This document shows, piece by piece, positions 24,341 through 39,300 of a stretch of 64,000 nucleotides of DNA (the first letter of the stretch is position 1; each line of letters opens with the position of its first letter). The notes under the pieces are model-generated. The model ran no database searches. It worked only from the letters and a program-made list of their open reading frames with translations, and was not told the DNA's origin. A program made the translations under genes and the position numbers. Origin of the DNA: Xenopus tropicalis (lineage: Eukaryota; Chordata; Amphibia; Anura; Pipidae); assembly GCF_000004195.4 (NCBI RefSeq), contig NC_030683.2, positions 77,678,910 through 77,742,909 of the forward strand. Direction: 5' to 3'.

Positions 24341-27300
24341 GTAGGTTAAATGCACATTTATTGTTATACAGTGTACCTCGGTTAAGGTCATATGGGGGCC
24401 TGTTCTTTAGTGATTACACTAAATAACCTGCATGGGGCAAGTTGGGGAAGTTGTTCTTATGATGTACTGATGCATTTATTAAACTTGGGCAAATGTTTGC
24501 TGCTCTGCACAAGACCACAGCCTCCTGCAGAGAGACGTCTGGGTTATCATTAGAAAAGAAAAGCCTTGTGGGAAGTTCCATCACTACTCTTTCTATTGTA
24601 ATAATGTTTTAATGACTTACAGCTTATAGACTAGAAGTATTGAATTAAAAAGGGGATGAATACATGAAAGAGTACGGAGTAAGTGTCTCAAACTCTGTAA
24701 TAACTGCAAAAGATATATAAAATACTTTAACTGCCCAAAAAGAATTGGACTTTGCCCATCTACCACCCTATCACGAACCAACTCAAGTTTTGCCTTGATA
24801 GTATTAGCCCTTCCATTAACCCCTCTTCCATAATTTAAATGAACCACATTATACCCCAATGTAATATTCCCAGCATTTTCCCATCATGAAAAGTTTTTAA
24901 ACAACGCATCATGCAAGTTGCAAATAATTTCCGAAAAAAATATTTTTATGTTTATTTCACAGGCAGACATCATTCTGTAATATATTAAATATTTTTTACC
25001 TGTGTAATAATTGTCTTTGATACATATTTCACAACCACACTGTGTTACAGTCATCATGAGCGAACTAATGAAATCATATTGTTTTCCAGGTTGTTTTCTC
25101 ATGTAGATGACCCATTTTTAGATGACCCTCTGCCTCGGGAATATGTATTATATTTGCGGCCTACTGGTCCTTTAGCACAAAAACTTTCCGACTTCTGGCA
25201 ACAATCAAAGCAGATGTGTGGAAGAAACAAAGCACACAACATATTTCCACACATAACACTTTGCCAATTTTTTATGGTATGTTCTTATTGGTTTTGTTCT
25301 GTGTGTCACTTTTTTTGTTTATGTTGCTAATTAATAATTTTATTTTAATCCTTCCATAAGTATATGTTTTCACTGCAGGGGTATGTTTTTATATAGTAAT
25401 TGTAAAAAACATGAACTAAGTCTTAATACTAGTATTTCTGACCCTAAAGTATTAATTGTTTTTGTATAAAGGCCATTTGATCACTAGAGGGGCCCTAGGC
25501 AATATAAATACAAAGCAGAATTTACATAAATTGCTACAGAAGTTAAGTTAACCATTATCAAGCAACAAAACTAAAACTTACTGGGCCTCAGAGACACATC
25601 CCCACAACCTTTGGAAGATTATCTGTTTAGCAGACATACAAAGTTCAAGTAATGAGCAATTATCACGTGGGATACCAAAGTGGGGGGTAACTGAATCACA
25701 ACCAGGTATTATAGAGTGATAAAGTCTGTGGTGAAGCAGTTTTTTACGCATCTGATGCACACCTTTCGGTTCCGGAGTGGTGCGTTAACTGAAAGGTTGG
25801 AAGCTCACCAACTCTGTTAGCGATTGGTGCAGGGCCTTTTGGGGAAGCAATTGCGCCAGCTGGACCATGCGATGGCTGGGGTTCCTGCTGCTGTTGTGCC
25901 TGGTGCAGAAAACTATGGTGCGGCCATATTGGACGCTGTGCTTTAGTGCTTCCCCTAAGTGTAATTTTATTTATTTGACTATATCAGAAATAAATGAAAT
26001 ATTCATTCAAATAGTATAATGGGTCCTACCTTACCTTCATTTAGATTTGAAGACTGTGCACCTATGTACATTGTTTATGAACTTAAAACCTGCATGATAT
26101 CCAAAGTGTGTCAGATGATCCTTGAACAAGTTGGTATGAGGGGAAAGTTTGAGGGGACGAGTAGAGGCTATGGCATGGCTTGTGGGTGTGTGTATGAGAT
26201 CTAGCAACTTTGTTTTAATGTTCCTTTAATGATCAATCCTAAGTTATTTCATACCCAGAAAATAAACTGTAACATGAGAGACTGGCTGCTACTTCATACC
26301 AAATGTTTTGGTTTATAATCAAGGGATTCAATATAATTAAAAGACTCACAATTATGCAAAGTGTCAGAGACTGAAAAAAATAGGACAGTTATTCTTTGTT
26401 CTCAGTTGACTAATTATATTGTACTCTCCACAAATACCATTTTAATCCTGCACTTGCTGGCAAATTGTCTCTGTAGTGTAATGTATAATGCTAACTAGTA
26501 GAAATATAGAGCATCTTGAAATGTTTTCTGTTGGGAACTTTCAAGCACATGACATGAATATTCAGGGAAACTTACTCAGGCTGAATTAATTAATGACAAT
26601 ATGGAGACTCACAGGCTTTGTTCTTCTTCAAATGTTTTCTCTTCTGTAAGTGCAATGGCCTTTACAGATTACTATTAAATGATTGAGGCATGTCTATTAT
26701 TATTGTTAGTAGTATTATTATTAATAATAATAATAATAATAATTAGCCCCCACATATTCTGCTGAGCTTTACTACAAATATGTATACATATAGATGACAT
26801 ACAAGATGAAGATACATCTTTTTCGTTTGATCTAAAATAAGACATGCCCAGTAAATGGATGATTCAAATGTATGGGCATACAGTTACATGATTCATTTTC
26901 ATTTCCTTTGTTCTTAATTTCATAGCAAGCTTGCTGAATTTGCTCTTCTTTTCCTAAGGGGCCATTTATGTCTGTTTTAGTTCACAGTTTTAGTATAGCA
27001 GATAGCATAGCCATAGTAGACGTTAATGTAATTTTTCTGCAGAGCTCTACATTTATTGGTCATTTATGCTTGGAGACTTGAAACTTTATATTGATCTGGA
27101 AATAGCCCTCTGGAAAATGCAGTGCCTAAATATTCTGCTGTACCATGTTTGTTCTGAATTTCAAAATACCATATGAAAAATTCCACATTACTGGTACGAA
27201 ACAATGGGTAAAGTATTTGTATTGACTAGAGTCAAGAGTTTTGAAGGACCAAGTCAAACTTGGTATATATGGTGGTTTGGTGTATGGTGGGTTATCACAG

Positions 27301-30300
27301 TGGTGAAACCCTTTTAGCCATCTTAACTTTAGTTAAGTGCTCTCTCCATTTTGTTCCCTTGGACACTGCTGTAGCCCCAGTATTATCACATTAATATTGA
27401 CAAAATATGTAAACAAATGCAGAGCAAAGGGGGTTGTTAGCTTATATGTGTAACTGAGCTGTGTTAATGTCATGGCTGCCAAAAGGCCAGATGAGCTGGG
27501 AGTGCCACTGTGGCCGCTCAAACCTCGTAATAACGACACAACAACATTTGTGTGGATAAATTAGCGGCCACAGCTTTTATTAAACATATGTATGAAAAAA
27601 CACCATTAACAAAATATGCCAACTGCCGGGGGGCCCGGCAGGCACGAATTGAACCCCCGCTCTACCAGGAGTCTCCTGCAGCTGGCCCCAGCCGTAAGCT
27701 GCTGACCAGCCGCTTAACTCACCAAATTTATCTCCAGACTACGCTGTCAGATGTTGCCATCCGCCAAATAAAAGCTGTGACAATAAAGAACCTAGGCATG
27801 AGATAAACATAAACAGAACATATCACAATAATAACAAATCAACACTTGAAGAAGGGTGGGTGGGCGGGAAACTTTTCTAAGTTGTAGAGCTTTCTTCCCT
27901 GACAGGAATCACTTTCTTCTGGTATGAGGTACTGGAGGAGGGAAGCTGATAGGTTCAGGCGTTGCCTAGTGACCAGAAATGCTCCCAGCTCACTGGCCGG
28001 CAGCCATGGCCCACCATCCCCACTTTGGGTGGTCGCTGGGCAGACTGTATGATGAAAAGAAAATAGGGTGAATATGTTGAGGTGGAAGAGGGTTTGCGTG
28101 GGGGAACTTGTGGGATGTTCTTAAGTGCATTGAAATTGAAAGATATACTATAAGCTCAATATCTAAGGAAGGGAGCCTGTGGGGACCTGTTTGAGGAATG
28201 TATGGCTAGGTGGTGGTCTTATTTAAGGGGAATTTTTAGTTGTTGGTAAAAATATTAAAATAGCTTTTTTTAATAAATTTCATTATGACATAAAAAAATA
28301 AGTTGCTACTGCTGTCACTAAAATAAAAGAATTGTTTGTAATAAAATATGCATGCAAGAATTGTACCCGAAAGTATGATTTTTTTTTAAAAAAAGGAAAA
28401 CTATTTCTTTGATAGTGTGAAGACAGTAAAGTAGATGCACTTTGTGAAGCTTTGCAGACCACTGTTTCCCATTGGAAATCAAGATTCCCTAATCCCCTGC
28501 CTCTGGAACTATATGTCTCTACCAATTTCATTGGCCTGTTTGTTAAAGAAGAATGTGCTGAGGTCTTAAAGAAATTTGCAGCAGATTTTGCAGCAGATGC
28601 CTTAGTGAAGACTGGTAAGTTCTAATTCTGTTTCTTTATTCCTATTCCTTTTAGATTTCTGCAAATTGTTAAAGGCTTTATATTTTTGTAGGTTTTGACT
28701 TTAATATGGGCCAAATATTGGGCTTTAAAAGGACATAATAATATGACTGACAAATTATGCTAGAGTCTTGTTTCTTGCCATCTCCCTCTGGGCAGCAAGT
28801 GGCTGTGAATGTCTGCAGCTGTAGAAGCAAAAACAGCTGTGGTACATTATCTTGTGTTTCCCTTAAGATATGCCTTTAATATGCACAAATTCAGCACTTG
28901 TTATTTGCTAACATTAACATTTATAAGGTGTAAGTCTCAGGGGAGCTTAGTAACACCTTAAACTAATATATCATCTGTGCAGGGTAGAAATGTGTGAGGT
29001 ATACTGTATTTAGAACAATGTTGCAGTTCTGTACCATTGAAGACTATGGGCATAGCACACCTGCCTGCTTAGTATATCAGAATGTATGTAGTATCCATCC
29101 TCCTCCTCCTCAAATATCACTGTTCCTCAAGTTCATCTCCCCATATACAGAGCAGTGCAGCACAGTTTTCACCTGCCATGTTTGAGCAGGCCATTTGTGT
29201 TCTCTGTTTGAAATGTGCTAACCGTGGAATTATGAGCACTGGAATTTAACCCGTCTTTCTGGCCCAGTACATATGTATGTATAACTTTATTTATAAAGCG
29301 CCACAAGGGTATGCAGTGCTGTACAATCTTACAATATACAAAATTACACACAGGGATGCCCCTAGTCAACAGTTAGCGCTGTTTAAGTTAGAATGTTAGG
29401 GACATGCTCTAAATCTGGAGAGATTAACGCATCAGTAAAAGGGATTGTGGGATTTGTAATTCAGTAACATCTCAGACTCATGTTGAATAGCCAGTTCCTA
29501 TAGGCCCCCCTGGACATTCTAGAGAAGTGATTGGTCTATATTCCCTAGACATTAAATAACCAAAAGTTTACACCACTATTTCAATACATACTGTTCTGGA
29601 AATCATAGTCAACAACAACAGCTACAGAAGAGTTATGCATCAACTAGACATTTCAAATGATCAGCCCCTTATAATCTGTTATTTCCTGCTAAAATAAAAA
29701 TTGGTATCAGGCCTTACTTGCCTTCATTGTGTGCCACAAAGTCTAGCTTGTATTTTTGGCACAGAAACAAAAAAACACAGGTTTTTAGAGAGTTTGTATA
29801 CATATACTTGATTTCAGTGTTTTTCTGTCTGATTCTTACTTTTAATTATGCTGTTTTATCATGCTACTTGTGTCTGGGTGACATCTAGTGGAACATTACC
29901 AACATTAGAACATTTTCTACTGGGAAACTTTTTCTACTCACTTACTATGAAACATATGGTAAAGGGTTATTCACAGCACACAGCTGTAATAAAGAACCAA
30001 TGTTTTCTGATCACTTAATCATAGAAATGAATAAACAATTTACTATAGTGTTACACATGCAGTATTATTTGAGTAAAATAATTATAACCAACAGAAGTAT
30101 AAGGGGTCATTTACAAAACAGAACACGGTGTGCAAAGTGCAGAAAAAAGGTCACAATTGGCATTCTGCTGTTGCAGCATGGCCCGCAAGGCCATTTCGGA
30201 GCACAGAGCCTTGTGGCTAGCCCATTGAATATAGCTCTGTGTGGTAAGAAAGTGATTTTTAAAAAGGGGCAGGCATTTAGGCTTCTCCCTCCTGCCCCCT

Positions 30301-33300
30301 ACCAGTCCCTTAACCAGGTTGGAAGGCCACAAGGGAAAGCCTAGGGTTGGAAAGTTTTAGGGGCAGCATTCTGCATTGTTCCTTACTGATATAGGTAGAA
30401 GGAAGAATGTTTGGTGACAGGAGACTGCAGTTTGAATCTGCTGCTCAGTTCACAGTGCAGATCCATTCTTCCTTTTTAGCAATGTGGGGGTGATGGCAGG
30501 CAGGGTAGGTGATGCAAGTATAGAAGGGAGTGAACGCCATTTGGTGGGAATGAATTGAGCATGGTCCGGTAGGGAAGAGAGCAAGGTCAATAGAAGGGGG
30601 AAGTGAGTGCGGTCACACAGGTGGCGAGGGGTCTTGCCCCTTATGCACCATTCAGACATGCAAAGGCACAGGACGCACAGGACACACTAGAGCCTTGTCC
30701 TTAACACTTGCTTTATGGCAGGCGGTAAGGACAATGCTCTCCTGCTCTTCCTGATGCTGCACTGGGTTGCAAGTGCTTGTTGATTGAACACTAAGAAATG
30801 CAGTGTTGTGCCCCTTATAGCTCTAGTACTTGTGCCCCAGGGGTCTGTAAATGAACCCTATGATCTAGATGTGATGTAAATATATTATAAATCTTTACTC
30901 TTCCTTTCCATCCTCTAATCTTTGTAGAAAGGGATTATAAATACAAAAATACATTTTTGAATAATAAAATAAAATAGAATCCTATGTAACTATCCAGTAT
31001 ACAATTTTACAAATTTTAATGTTTTAAATGTAATTGCTACATTGTGTCATTGTGCAATTCTTTGCTCTGCTGGTTCTTGGTATTAATGTTTTATTTTCAG
31101 CACTGCTTGTTCTGACTTTTGAAACTATGTAGTAATAGCCAGCTGACCTGTGAAGAAGAACGCAAGGCATCGTGGGTAAAAAATAAGTCTTGGCTAGAAA
31201 AGAGCTTATCTCTGCTGTATTGTTTGAAGTTATAATGAGTAGTGAGAAAGGCCAACAAATACAGCTTCCAGTAGCAATTGTGTTTACAAATAATTTGAAA
31301 ACCACTGCATCATATAATTAAATCTATGTTAAAAAATTGCTAAGTATTTTCTTTCAGTAGGCAAGATGCCATTTTTGGTTTTATGTCTCCTTTAATAAGC
31401 TACAGGACAAAATGCATACAATAATGAAGTTGAAATATTTTTACTTGAACATTATATATATATATGTATAATAATTTCTAATTTGTTCTATTATTTTAAC
31501 TTTCACCCCCTTAAGGAAGGTAACTTGCAGAACATTCTCCCGTGTGTTTATCTGTCTATCTGGGTGTTCTGCTGGCTGACTATTTTTGTTACTGTGTCTA
31601 AGTTTAGTATTTCTATGTTAGGGTACTTTTTAATGATTAAAGGAGTTTCCTATGCTATGTTCACTATTCCTCTTGCAGTAATCCTTTTGCACTAGGGCAG
31701 TTAACAAAGCAAATGTTCTTGTGTTTCAGAGGTGAGGGTGGAACCTCACAAGAAGCAGCTGCATGTGACTCTGGCGTACCACTTCCTAGACAGTCACCTG
31801 CCCACACTGGAGAAACTTGCACACAGTATAGATATAAACCTTGGTTGTGACTGGGTGGCTGCAATATTCTCCCGAGACATTCGTTTTGTCAATCATGAGG
31901 TAAATTCTGCAGTCAGATAAACATGATATATTGCATTTTTCCCCTATATTCATTAATATTATCATACTTTTATTCATATAGAGCCAACACATTCTGCAGC
32001 TGAGCTCATACATCATTAACATGTGTCCCAGTAGAATTTATTACATAGTCTCTATCATATACACAGATATAAGGGTTAATGTCAACCAGCTTAAAGTAAG
32101 GGGCAAGTGAAAGCATACTAGGATATTACAGTCCTTTATTAAATATTCGATCTGTGGTAAGGCTTTCACCTGATTATTACTTGCATTATGATAGAGGTTA
32201 CATTTTACTTCATAATTTTTGCCACGCTTCCAAAAAGCAAAGATCCACACTGATCTGGTTCTGCCAGCAATGAGACCACAAAGTAGAAACATCCATAAAA
32301 GGCAATATGTCCAGGCCTGGATTTGTAGTGAGACCCCGCCCCCTTATTTACATATTTGGATTCGGTTCAGTATTTGTCCGAATCTTTCACAAAGCATTCA
32401 GGGTTCTGCTCAATCCCAAAATAGTGGATTCAATACATCCCTAATTATTTCTTTTGTACTTCCAGCAGATCCAGTCAGTCTTGCAGGTATGGCAGTCACA
32501 GCTTTGGTTGTCTGCAAGTCACACAATGAATTCAAACCGTTGTCACTGTTTTCTTTCTGCTGTAGACCCTCCAAGTGTTATACCCATATTCGCCACAGAA
32601 TGATGATGAACTAGAGCTGGTTCCTGGAGATTATATATTTATGTCCCCAGTAGAACAGTCAAGCACTAGTGAAGGCTGGATATACGGAAGTTCACTTGCA
32701 ACGGGATGTTCTGGGCTATTGCCTGAAAACTATATCACAAAAGCTGATGAATGTGGTACATGGATATTTCACGGGTAAGTAAAAGTTATTGCAGGTATGA
32801 GATTTATTATCAGGGAATGTTGGGACCTGGGCTTTACTGAATAAGGGGGATCTTAGTAACTATGGCTACCTGTCTGATGGGAATAATTTCATATATCTGT
32901 AAACTTGCTATGAGCAAGGAGGGGGCCCAAACTAAATGTTGGACCTCAAGGGACTTTAACCAGAAATCCAAAATTGTTGCCCCTATTGACAGTAATGAAA
33001 AGCTCTCTGAACCCAAATCTTTTTCCAGAAATGCATTGATGAGCAGGTTTGTATAATTGCCCCATAGTGGAATTGATGCTGACACTTTCTATCAGTGACA
33101 AACTGTTGAGGGGCTTGTAGAAGTAATGGGGAGCTTAAGCCTGAAGTGAGATTCAGGGAGACTGCATATTTTCTCTCATTGATAGTCTTGAAAGACCAGC
33201 TTAAAGGTCAGTTAGGGTGATACTGGAGGTAAAAAGAAGTTTTCTCTCATAGATACAATAGCTGAATGACTGATACACCAATATTATGAAGCCTTGTTAT

Positions 33301-36300
33301 GAGTTAAGTGGGAGCTGACCAAAGGCTTTACCTCCATAGTGGAGTGTAACTGCTTCACTCCATCAACCACTCTTATATAACAGAAAATAATGGTTAGGAG
33401 GAAACTCAGCACAAATAGAAAGGTTGTTTTTTTCTAGGAAAGATGACAATCATAACGAGCACCACAAATTCATTTATCTATCAGCAACAGCTTACAGTTC
33501 CATTTTCTGTTATATGATGCGTTATTCATTGTTTTCACACTAACATTTCTGCGGGAGCTTTTCATTGACAAATAGGAATAATTATCTCCTGTTTTCTCCT
33601 TCAAGAATTTAAAATGAGCTTGAAAAAAAACAATATGGGTGAAGGTAGCATATTCAGTATTTAGTAAAATAAGCAATAACTAAATGAGACTTAAATATTT
33701 AATTTTCTCAATTTAGAAAGATGGAGGGCACTCCTGGCTAGAATATCCTTGCCCAAAAAAATATATATACAAAAAAACAATAAAGTATAAAGTATCCAGG
33801 TGCTAGGGTTTTAATAGTCCCCCCATAAGAGGACTATATACATCCACAAAAACCCCACAAAAACCCTGCACACCAGAAAAAACTTCCCTAAGGAGGTATG
33901 TATAATTAAAAAAACATTTTATTCATTTAAACAGGATACAAAAAAAATATCAAACTTTAAACATTGTACATCCATCAAAAAACAAATAAATACATACCCC
34001 CAGTGAAATAACTGAAAAACAAGATATGAAGGCAGATACTCTGGATGAGAGAATACCCCAACGTTTTGGCTCAAACGCCTTTGTCAAGGGATATTTTATT
34101 TTCTCTGTCATGAATTCATGGTGCTAAGTATGGATACTGCAGAGGCAGAAACAATAGATTTATAGTGCCTATATATATTGAGGCTAGAACCAATTCCTAA
34201 ACTACACAATCAATAAGTATAGCAAATCTATATTTGAGTTCCTTTGATTAATAAGCCCGTGTATCCTTTCAAGGGGATGTAAAGGCAAAAATGAATAATT
34301 GCTAAAAGCATTTTCTATGTCATATGAAACTTCTTCAAGCGGTTGAATTTCATTTGTCAACCTTATCCCCTCTTTGAACTCTGTGTGCGTTCCCACTAAA
34401 GTTCCCTGGCCAACCGGCTGTGACTTTGTTACCAGCCACCAATTAGATTCATGCAGGCATGTCTGACAGTCTGTGCAGAGCACTCGCCTAGAGGCACACA
34501 CAGTAAGAGGCATACCTGCACTATTCTAATTGGCAGTTGGGAAAAGCAGGGAACAGGAACCACCTGCTGATATGCACAGGCTGAAATTTTTTCCCAGACG
34601 AACAAAATTCGAGCGATTCAGTCTTGCAAACTGTACATATGCTTTAATCAGTATATGTTGCAAAATTGTTCCACGTGGCATAAATAATGCATTTTACAAT
34701 TATTGATTTTTGCCCTTACATCCCCTTTCAGGAAAGCTACAATTTAAAATAGATGGTGAATCTCAATAATTCTTATATATGCATCATATTTTTAACATTT
34801 ATAAGTATAAATAAAAAGATTTGGCATCAGTACCATCAAAACATAATTGATGCCTAGACCCTGTCTAAACATATTAAGACGGGTTAAAGCATTCTAAGAT
34901 TTGTTGCCCATGGTAAATCTGTGCTACCATCTTCCAAAAATGCCATTTCCTTATAGGTGACTAGCCCCTTGTTAAGTAAGTTATTTTCAGGAGTAGTGCG
35001 GATTTCTTGTGGCAAAAAATGCCCCTTAAAGGGGTACTGATGCACCACTTCTGGCACTCTTTGACACATCGTTTTTGACCAAATGAATTCTGGGATTCTT
35101 AGTTTAAAAAACAAATGAAAATTAAAGTTCCTATTGGTATTTAAAGGCTTTTTATAATCTGTGTAACACTAAAATTGATTAATAAATATGCTATTAGATA
35201 GTTTTCAAAACTATAAAGGCAGTAATACCTAGAGATGTAAAAAATAGACGCGCAATGCTTTTATTTTTATACTTTTAACAAAGCCAAAAAATTAGGTTAA
35301 AACCACAAGGGAAGCGTTTCATTTTTAGAATTGAAACTCAGTGTGCAACTTGAGATGACCCTCTTTTCATAGGCTTTTTCAATTCCTACTGATATAATGA
35401 AATGGCACATATCAAGATCTTTGCACAAAAGAAACATCTTTCCCCTCTGCTGCTGCGTACTTCCCCTGATAGGAACTGTCTCTTTCTAGAACCGCAGCTA
35501 GGGAATAAGTACCAATCTTTAGAATCTCATATCACTTTTTCTCAAGCATTTGGCATTTCTAATCCTTTCCTCCAAGAGACATTAAACCTGAGGTGATTAC
35601 AAATGATGACCTTAGGGCTCAGTTATGGTTGCATACATTGATGCCGCCATTGCACCATTCTTTTAAGGTACTGGCGCCCAAAACACACTTCCACATCATT
35701 ATGCTTACAATCAGTGCATCCATACTACCATAAATAAATATATGTGGGGTGCTTCTGATATTTATGTCACATGATCACTCTGAAGTCTCCTGACAATAAA
35801 AGTATACGGCTCCTTTAGTCTTACATAAAGTCAAAGTCTGATTTTTTTTATATCTTCACGGATTACCAATACTGACTCCTTGTGGGACTAAAATTTATGT
35901 ATTTTTTGTACTGTACTTAATTATTACTTTTATTGTTACTTTCTGGGGCACATTTACTTATTCACGAACGCTCTGAGCGTTCGTTCGATCGGTACAATAG
36001 TATTTTCTGCGACTTTTTTCTACCTTGCGCGACTTTTTCGACACTTGTGCGACTTTTTCTGTGCTTTTGCAACTTTTTTGTATTTTTAGCACAAAAAACT
36101 GGATCGTTTTGCCGCTGTTTGTACGAAAATTTTGTGACTTTCAGATCGCCAATATGATATTATCGTGACTAATATGATTTTTTCGTAAGCATTTTCGTGA
36201 TATTTGAGATCTTTAGAAATTTTCGTTTCCAATCCGAATTTTTCCCATTCGGGATTCGAACTCATGTTTTGATAAATCTGCCCCTTAGTCTAACATATAA

Positions 36301-39300
36301 TTTAAAGCAAATACAATCTTTAATTTACAGATCATATTCACTTCTTAATACTTCCCTATCCGCCACATGTTCTCTTGAGGATCGAGTGATGGAGAAAAGA
36401 CAACAGGAGGATCCTGGCCTGGGAGATACATCAGCACTTACAATAATATGTCAACCTATGCAGGTGAGTATCTATTAGCAAGTGCATTATATACAAATTT
36501 ATGGTTTATATAGTGAAATATAGTCTTGCTTTACATGAAAAGGAGCTGCAATCAAATCTGAAACCTTCCTATATGACTAATAAGGCTATTATTGAAGTCT
36601 CCATGGAATGTTTTACTCAGATTAGTTATTATACAGTAGTTCAGTTTATTTTCAATACACCCTATTCTAGTGCCCATACAGTGAAGGGAGAGGTGACATA
36701 AAACTAATAATTTTCCCACTTAGGAGGTGTCCAGGAAACTGTCTACACAGAATATGTTAACACATCTGATTCAGTACAAGAGGGATTATTCAGGCACTTC
36801 ATTCGACCACAACTCATTGCAGTCTAATGACTCTTTTTTTAACGCATGGAAATTAAAATAATCAGCCCTTATGGTATATTATTGTTTTTGGACAGTGCTG
36901 TCCAACTGGCACCCCCCCCCCATGTGGCCACCCATCTGTGTGGCTGCTGTGACTGCTTACCTATGTGTAAGCTTTACATGGTATCAGTACTCTCCCTGCA
37001 TTGCTCACGCCTCAAAATCAGGTTGTAACCCCCTGCATTTGTATTTGTTACTTGCGTAGTTATAATAGGTTTGCCTGTCCCTAGTCTGCCTGTCCTGCTC
37101 TATCCTGCCTGTGTGTGCCATACTCTGCCTGCCCTAAGCTGCCTGTGTGTCATACTCTGCCTGCCCTGTGCTGCCTGTGTGTTTCATACTCTGCCTGCCC
37201 TACATTGCATGTTTGTGTCATACTGTGCCTGCCCTACGCTGCCTGTGTTTGTCATACTCTGCCTTCCCTACCCTGCCTGTGTGTGCCATACTTTGCCTGC
37301 CTTATGCTACCTGTGTGTATACTGCCCTGTACTGCCTGTGGGAGGTTTGTTTTGGGAGTTTATCATTTGGAAATAGTTGTTTGGGGTCTATAAGGTGTTT
37401 AATTATGTGTTGGCGCTTGCTGCGCTATCTACAGGGGAGGAGGAGGCATATGGATTTAGGGGGGGGGGTTAATATGACTTTGTAACCTTTTTTCACACTT
37501 GAGTGATATATCTGCAGCAAGCACCAACCAATTTTCTTTTTGGTGAACTACCATTAATTTGCATATGATCCGAAAAATGTTTGGGTCTGGTTTAAAGTGG
37601 GCGTGGTTTAAAAAAAGGAGTGGTCAAAACTGACATCTATTATCGTCCCTCCACCAAGTAGGCCAGAAAAATTCCTTTCCTTAGTACTACAGAAGTTGGA
37701 CAGCTTGGTTTATTGTTAGCAGTGCTGCAAGCCTCAGTGAATGGTTTGTCTATTGACAAAAAAGGAAAAGATAGCTATTTATTTACACACTCCTCTGAGA
37801 AATGAGGTTATTATCCCAACAATGACACCTCAGCTTTAAAGGACAAGGAGAGGGTAAAACGTATGGGGTTTTTTTTATAGCTCACCCCTAAGACAACACA
37901 GTACCTGAATCTTTAACTGCCTGTATTCTGAAAAATACTCCTGGCCAGCAGTGTTCTCTTTCCTGATTGGGCTGCAATGTCAGCAGTTCATAGATGCAAA
38001 AATGCATGTGCATTAGAGAGTGAGAAGGGCAGTGGGTGAAAATGGGACACAGAATCCTTGCAGGACATGAGTTGCTGGCATGGTGAAGCAAACAGGAACT
38101 AGAACTCTGTAGGCTGGGAGCTTTGGGTGTCAGGCAACATAGCAGGGGTAAACTACAGGAGTACAACCTCCCCAATAGATTTGTATATCCATTGTCATAC
38201 AGTATATTCATCAAAGATCCACTGGAGAGCCAAACAGTGTAATGTAGTTTTTGCTTTTATTTGAGATGCATAGCACATCTTTGTTGAATATATGATAACC
38301 TTGTGTATAATTGGTGAACCTACTTCACTGTTTAAGGAGCAGCACTTTACTATACTTATAGCATATCAAAAAGCTTCACAGAAAGATATTGTACATTCAT
38401 TGTCCTTGTTTATGGGTATACAGTATATTGTTTTGTCTCTTACTTAATATGCAGTTATCTTCCTTTTAAACTGAACAAGAACCTCATTAGCTCTTAATGC
38501 CAGATTTCAAAGACTTAGGCAATGCTCAAAATAGACTGTTTGAAGGCTGTAATGTTAAACAGATTTCCTCCCTTGGGCAAGTACTGTAAGCATGCAGCAG
38601 AAAGCAAATAAATGTTAAATATATAATAATTTAAGATTAACAAGGCGCCAGCAGTAAGAATGTGGGCACACTAGCTTGCCTTGATGCCAAGAACTCTTTC
38701 TGATGACAAAGCATACACTGGCTTAAAGTATTCATGCATTGCATATGTATACAGCACATTAAATATGGCACACCGAAATCATTACTGGTGCAGTCAATTC
38801 TTTTCCATAGTTACACAATCAGTTAAATAGAGGTTTATTTTATGAGGGGTTTCAAGTAATTAAAGTGTAAAAAAACATGTATCTGGACTATTCAACTACT
38901 GTGTCAGTATAGTGGCATAACCTAAACCATAAAGACAAAAAAATACTTCAAGCAACTCTATAAAGGATAGTTGGAAATCAGAAATTGGAGTGGATAAGAA
39001 AATTCCCAAATCACTGAATATCCCTCTCCTTACAGTTAAATAAATCATTAAGAAATGGAAATAGTATGGCACAGCTGTAAATCATAGGCGGTTATATCTA
39101 AATAGGCAATTTTAATGTTTTGATGTGAAATAAAGGTTTTTACATTTTCTTCGGTGTGCGAGCCTTCTACAAAATGAAACTTGTGAGGGAGGCCACCAAG
39201 AAACCACTACCATTTAAGTGGATTGATTACTAGTAGCAGGATTATGGGACAGTGGCAAAAACAAAGCTCCTACAGTTTGCTAGAAGGCCATATGTAATAT

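Larger units (their letters stand above)
32775..36330 (+). other. ubash3b: ubash3b intron 6
   Basis: Non-coding. It contains a possible retroelement remnant (33720-34092), a MITE with short terminal inverted repeats (34272-34726) and a MITE next to the exon 7 acceptor (35945-36284). The other parts are AT-rich and unremarkable. Confidence 0.8.

Noticed and set aside
37071..37485. Cys/Pro-rich open frames in three + frames
   Set aside because: Products of the 33-bp minisatellite; all three frames are open at once, which is a repeat effect.
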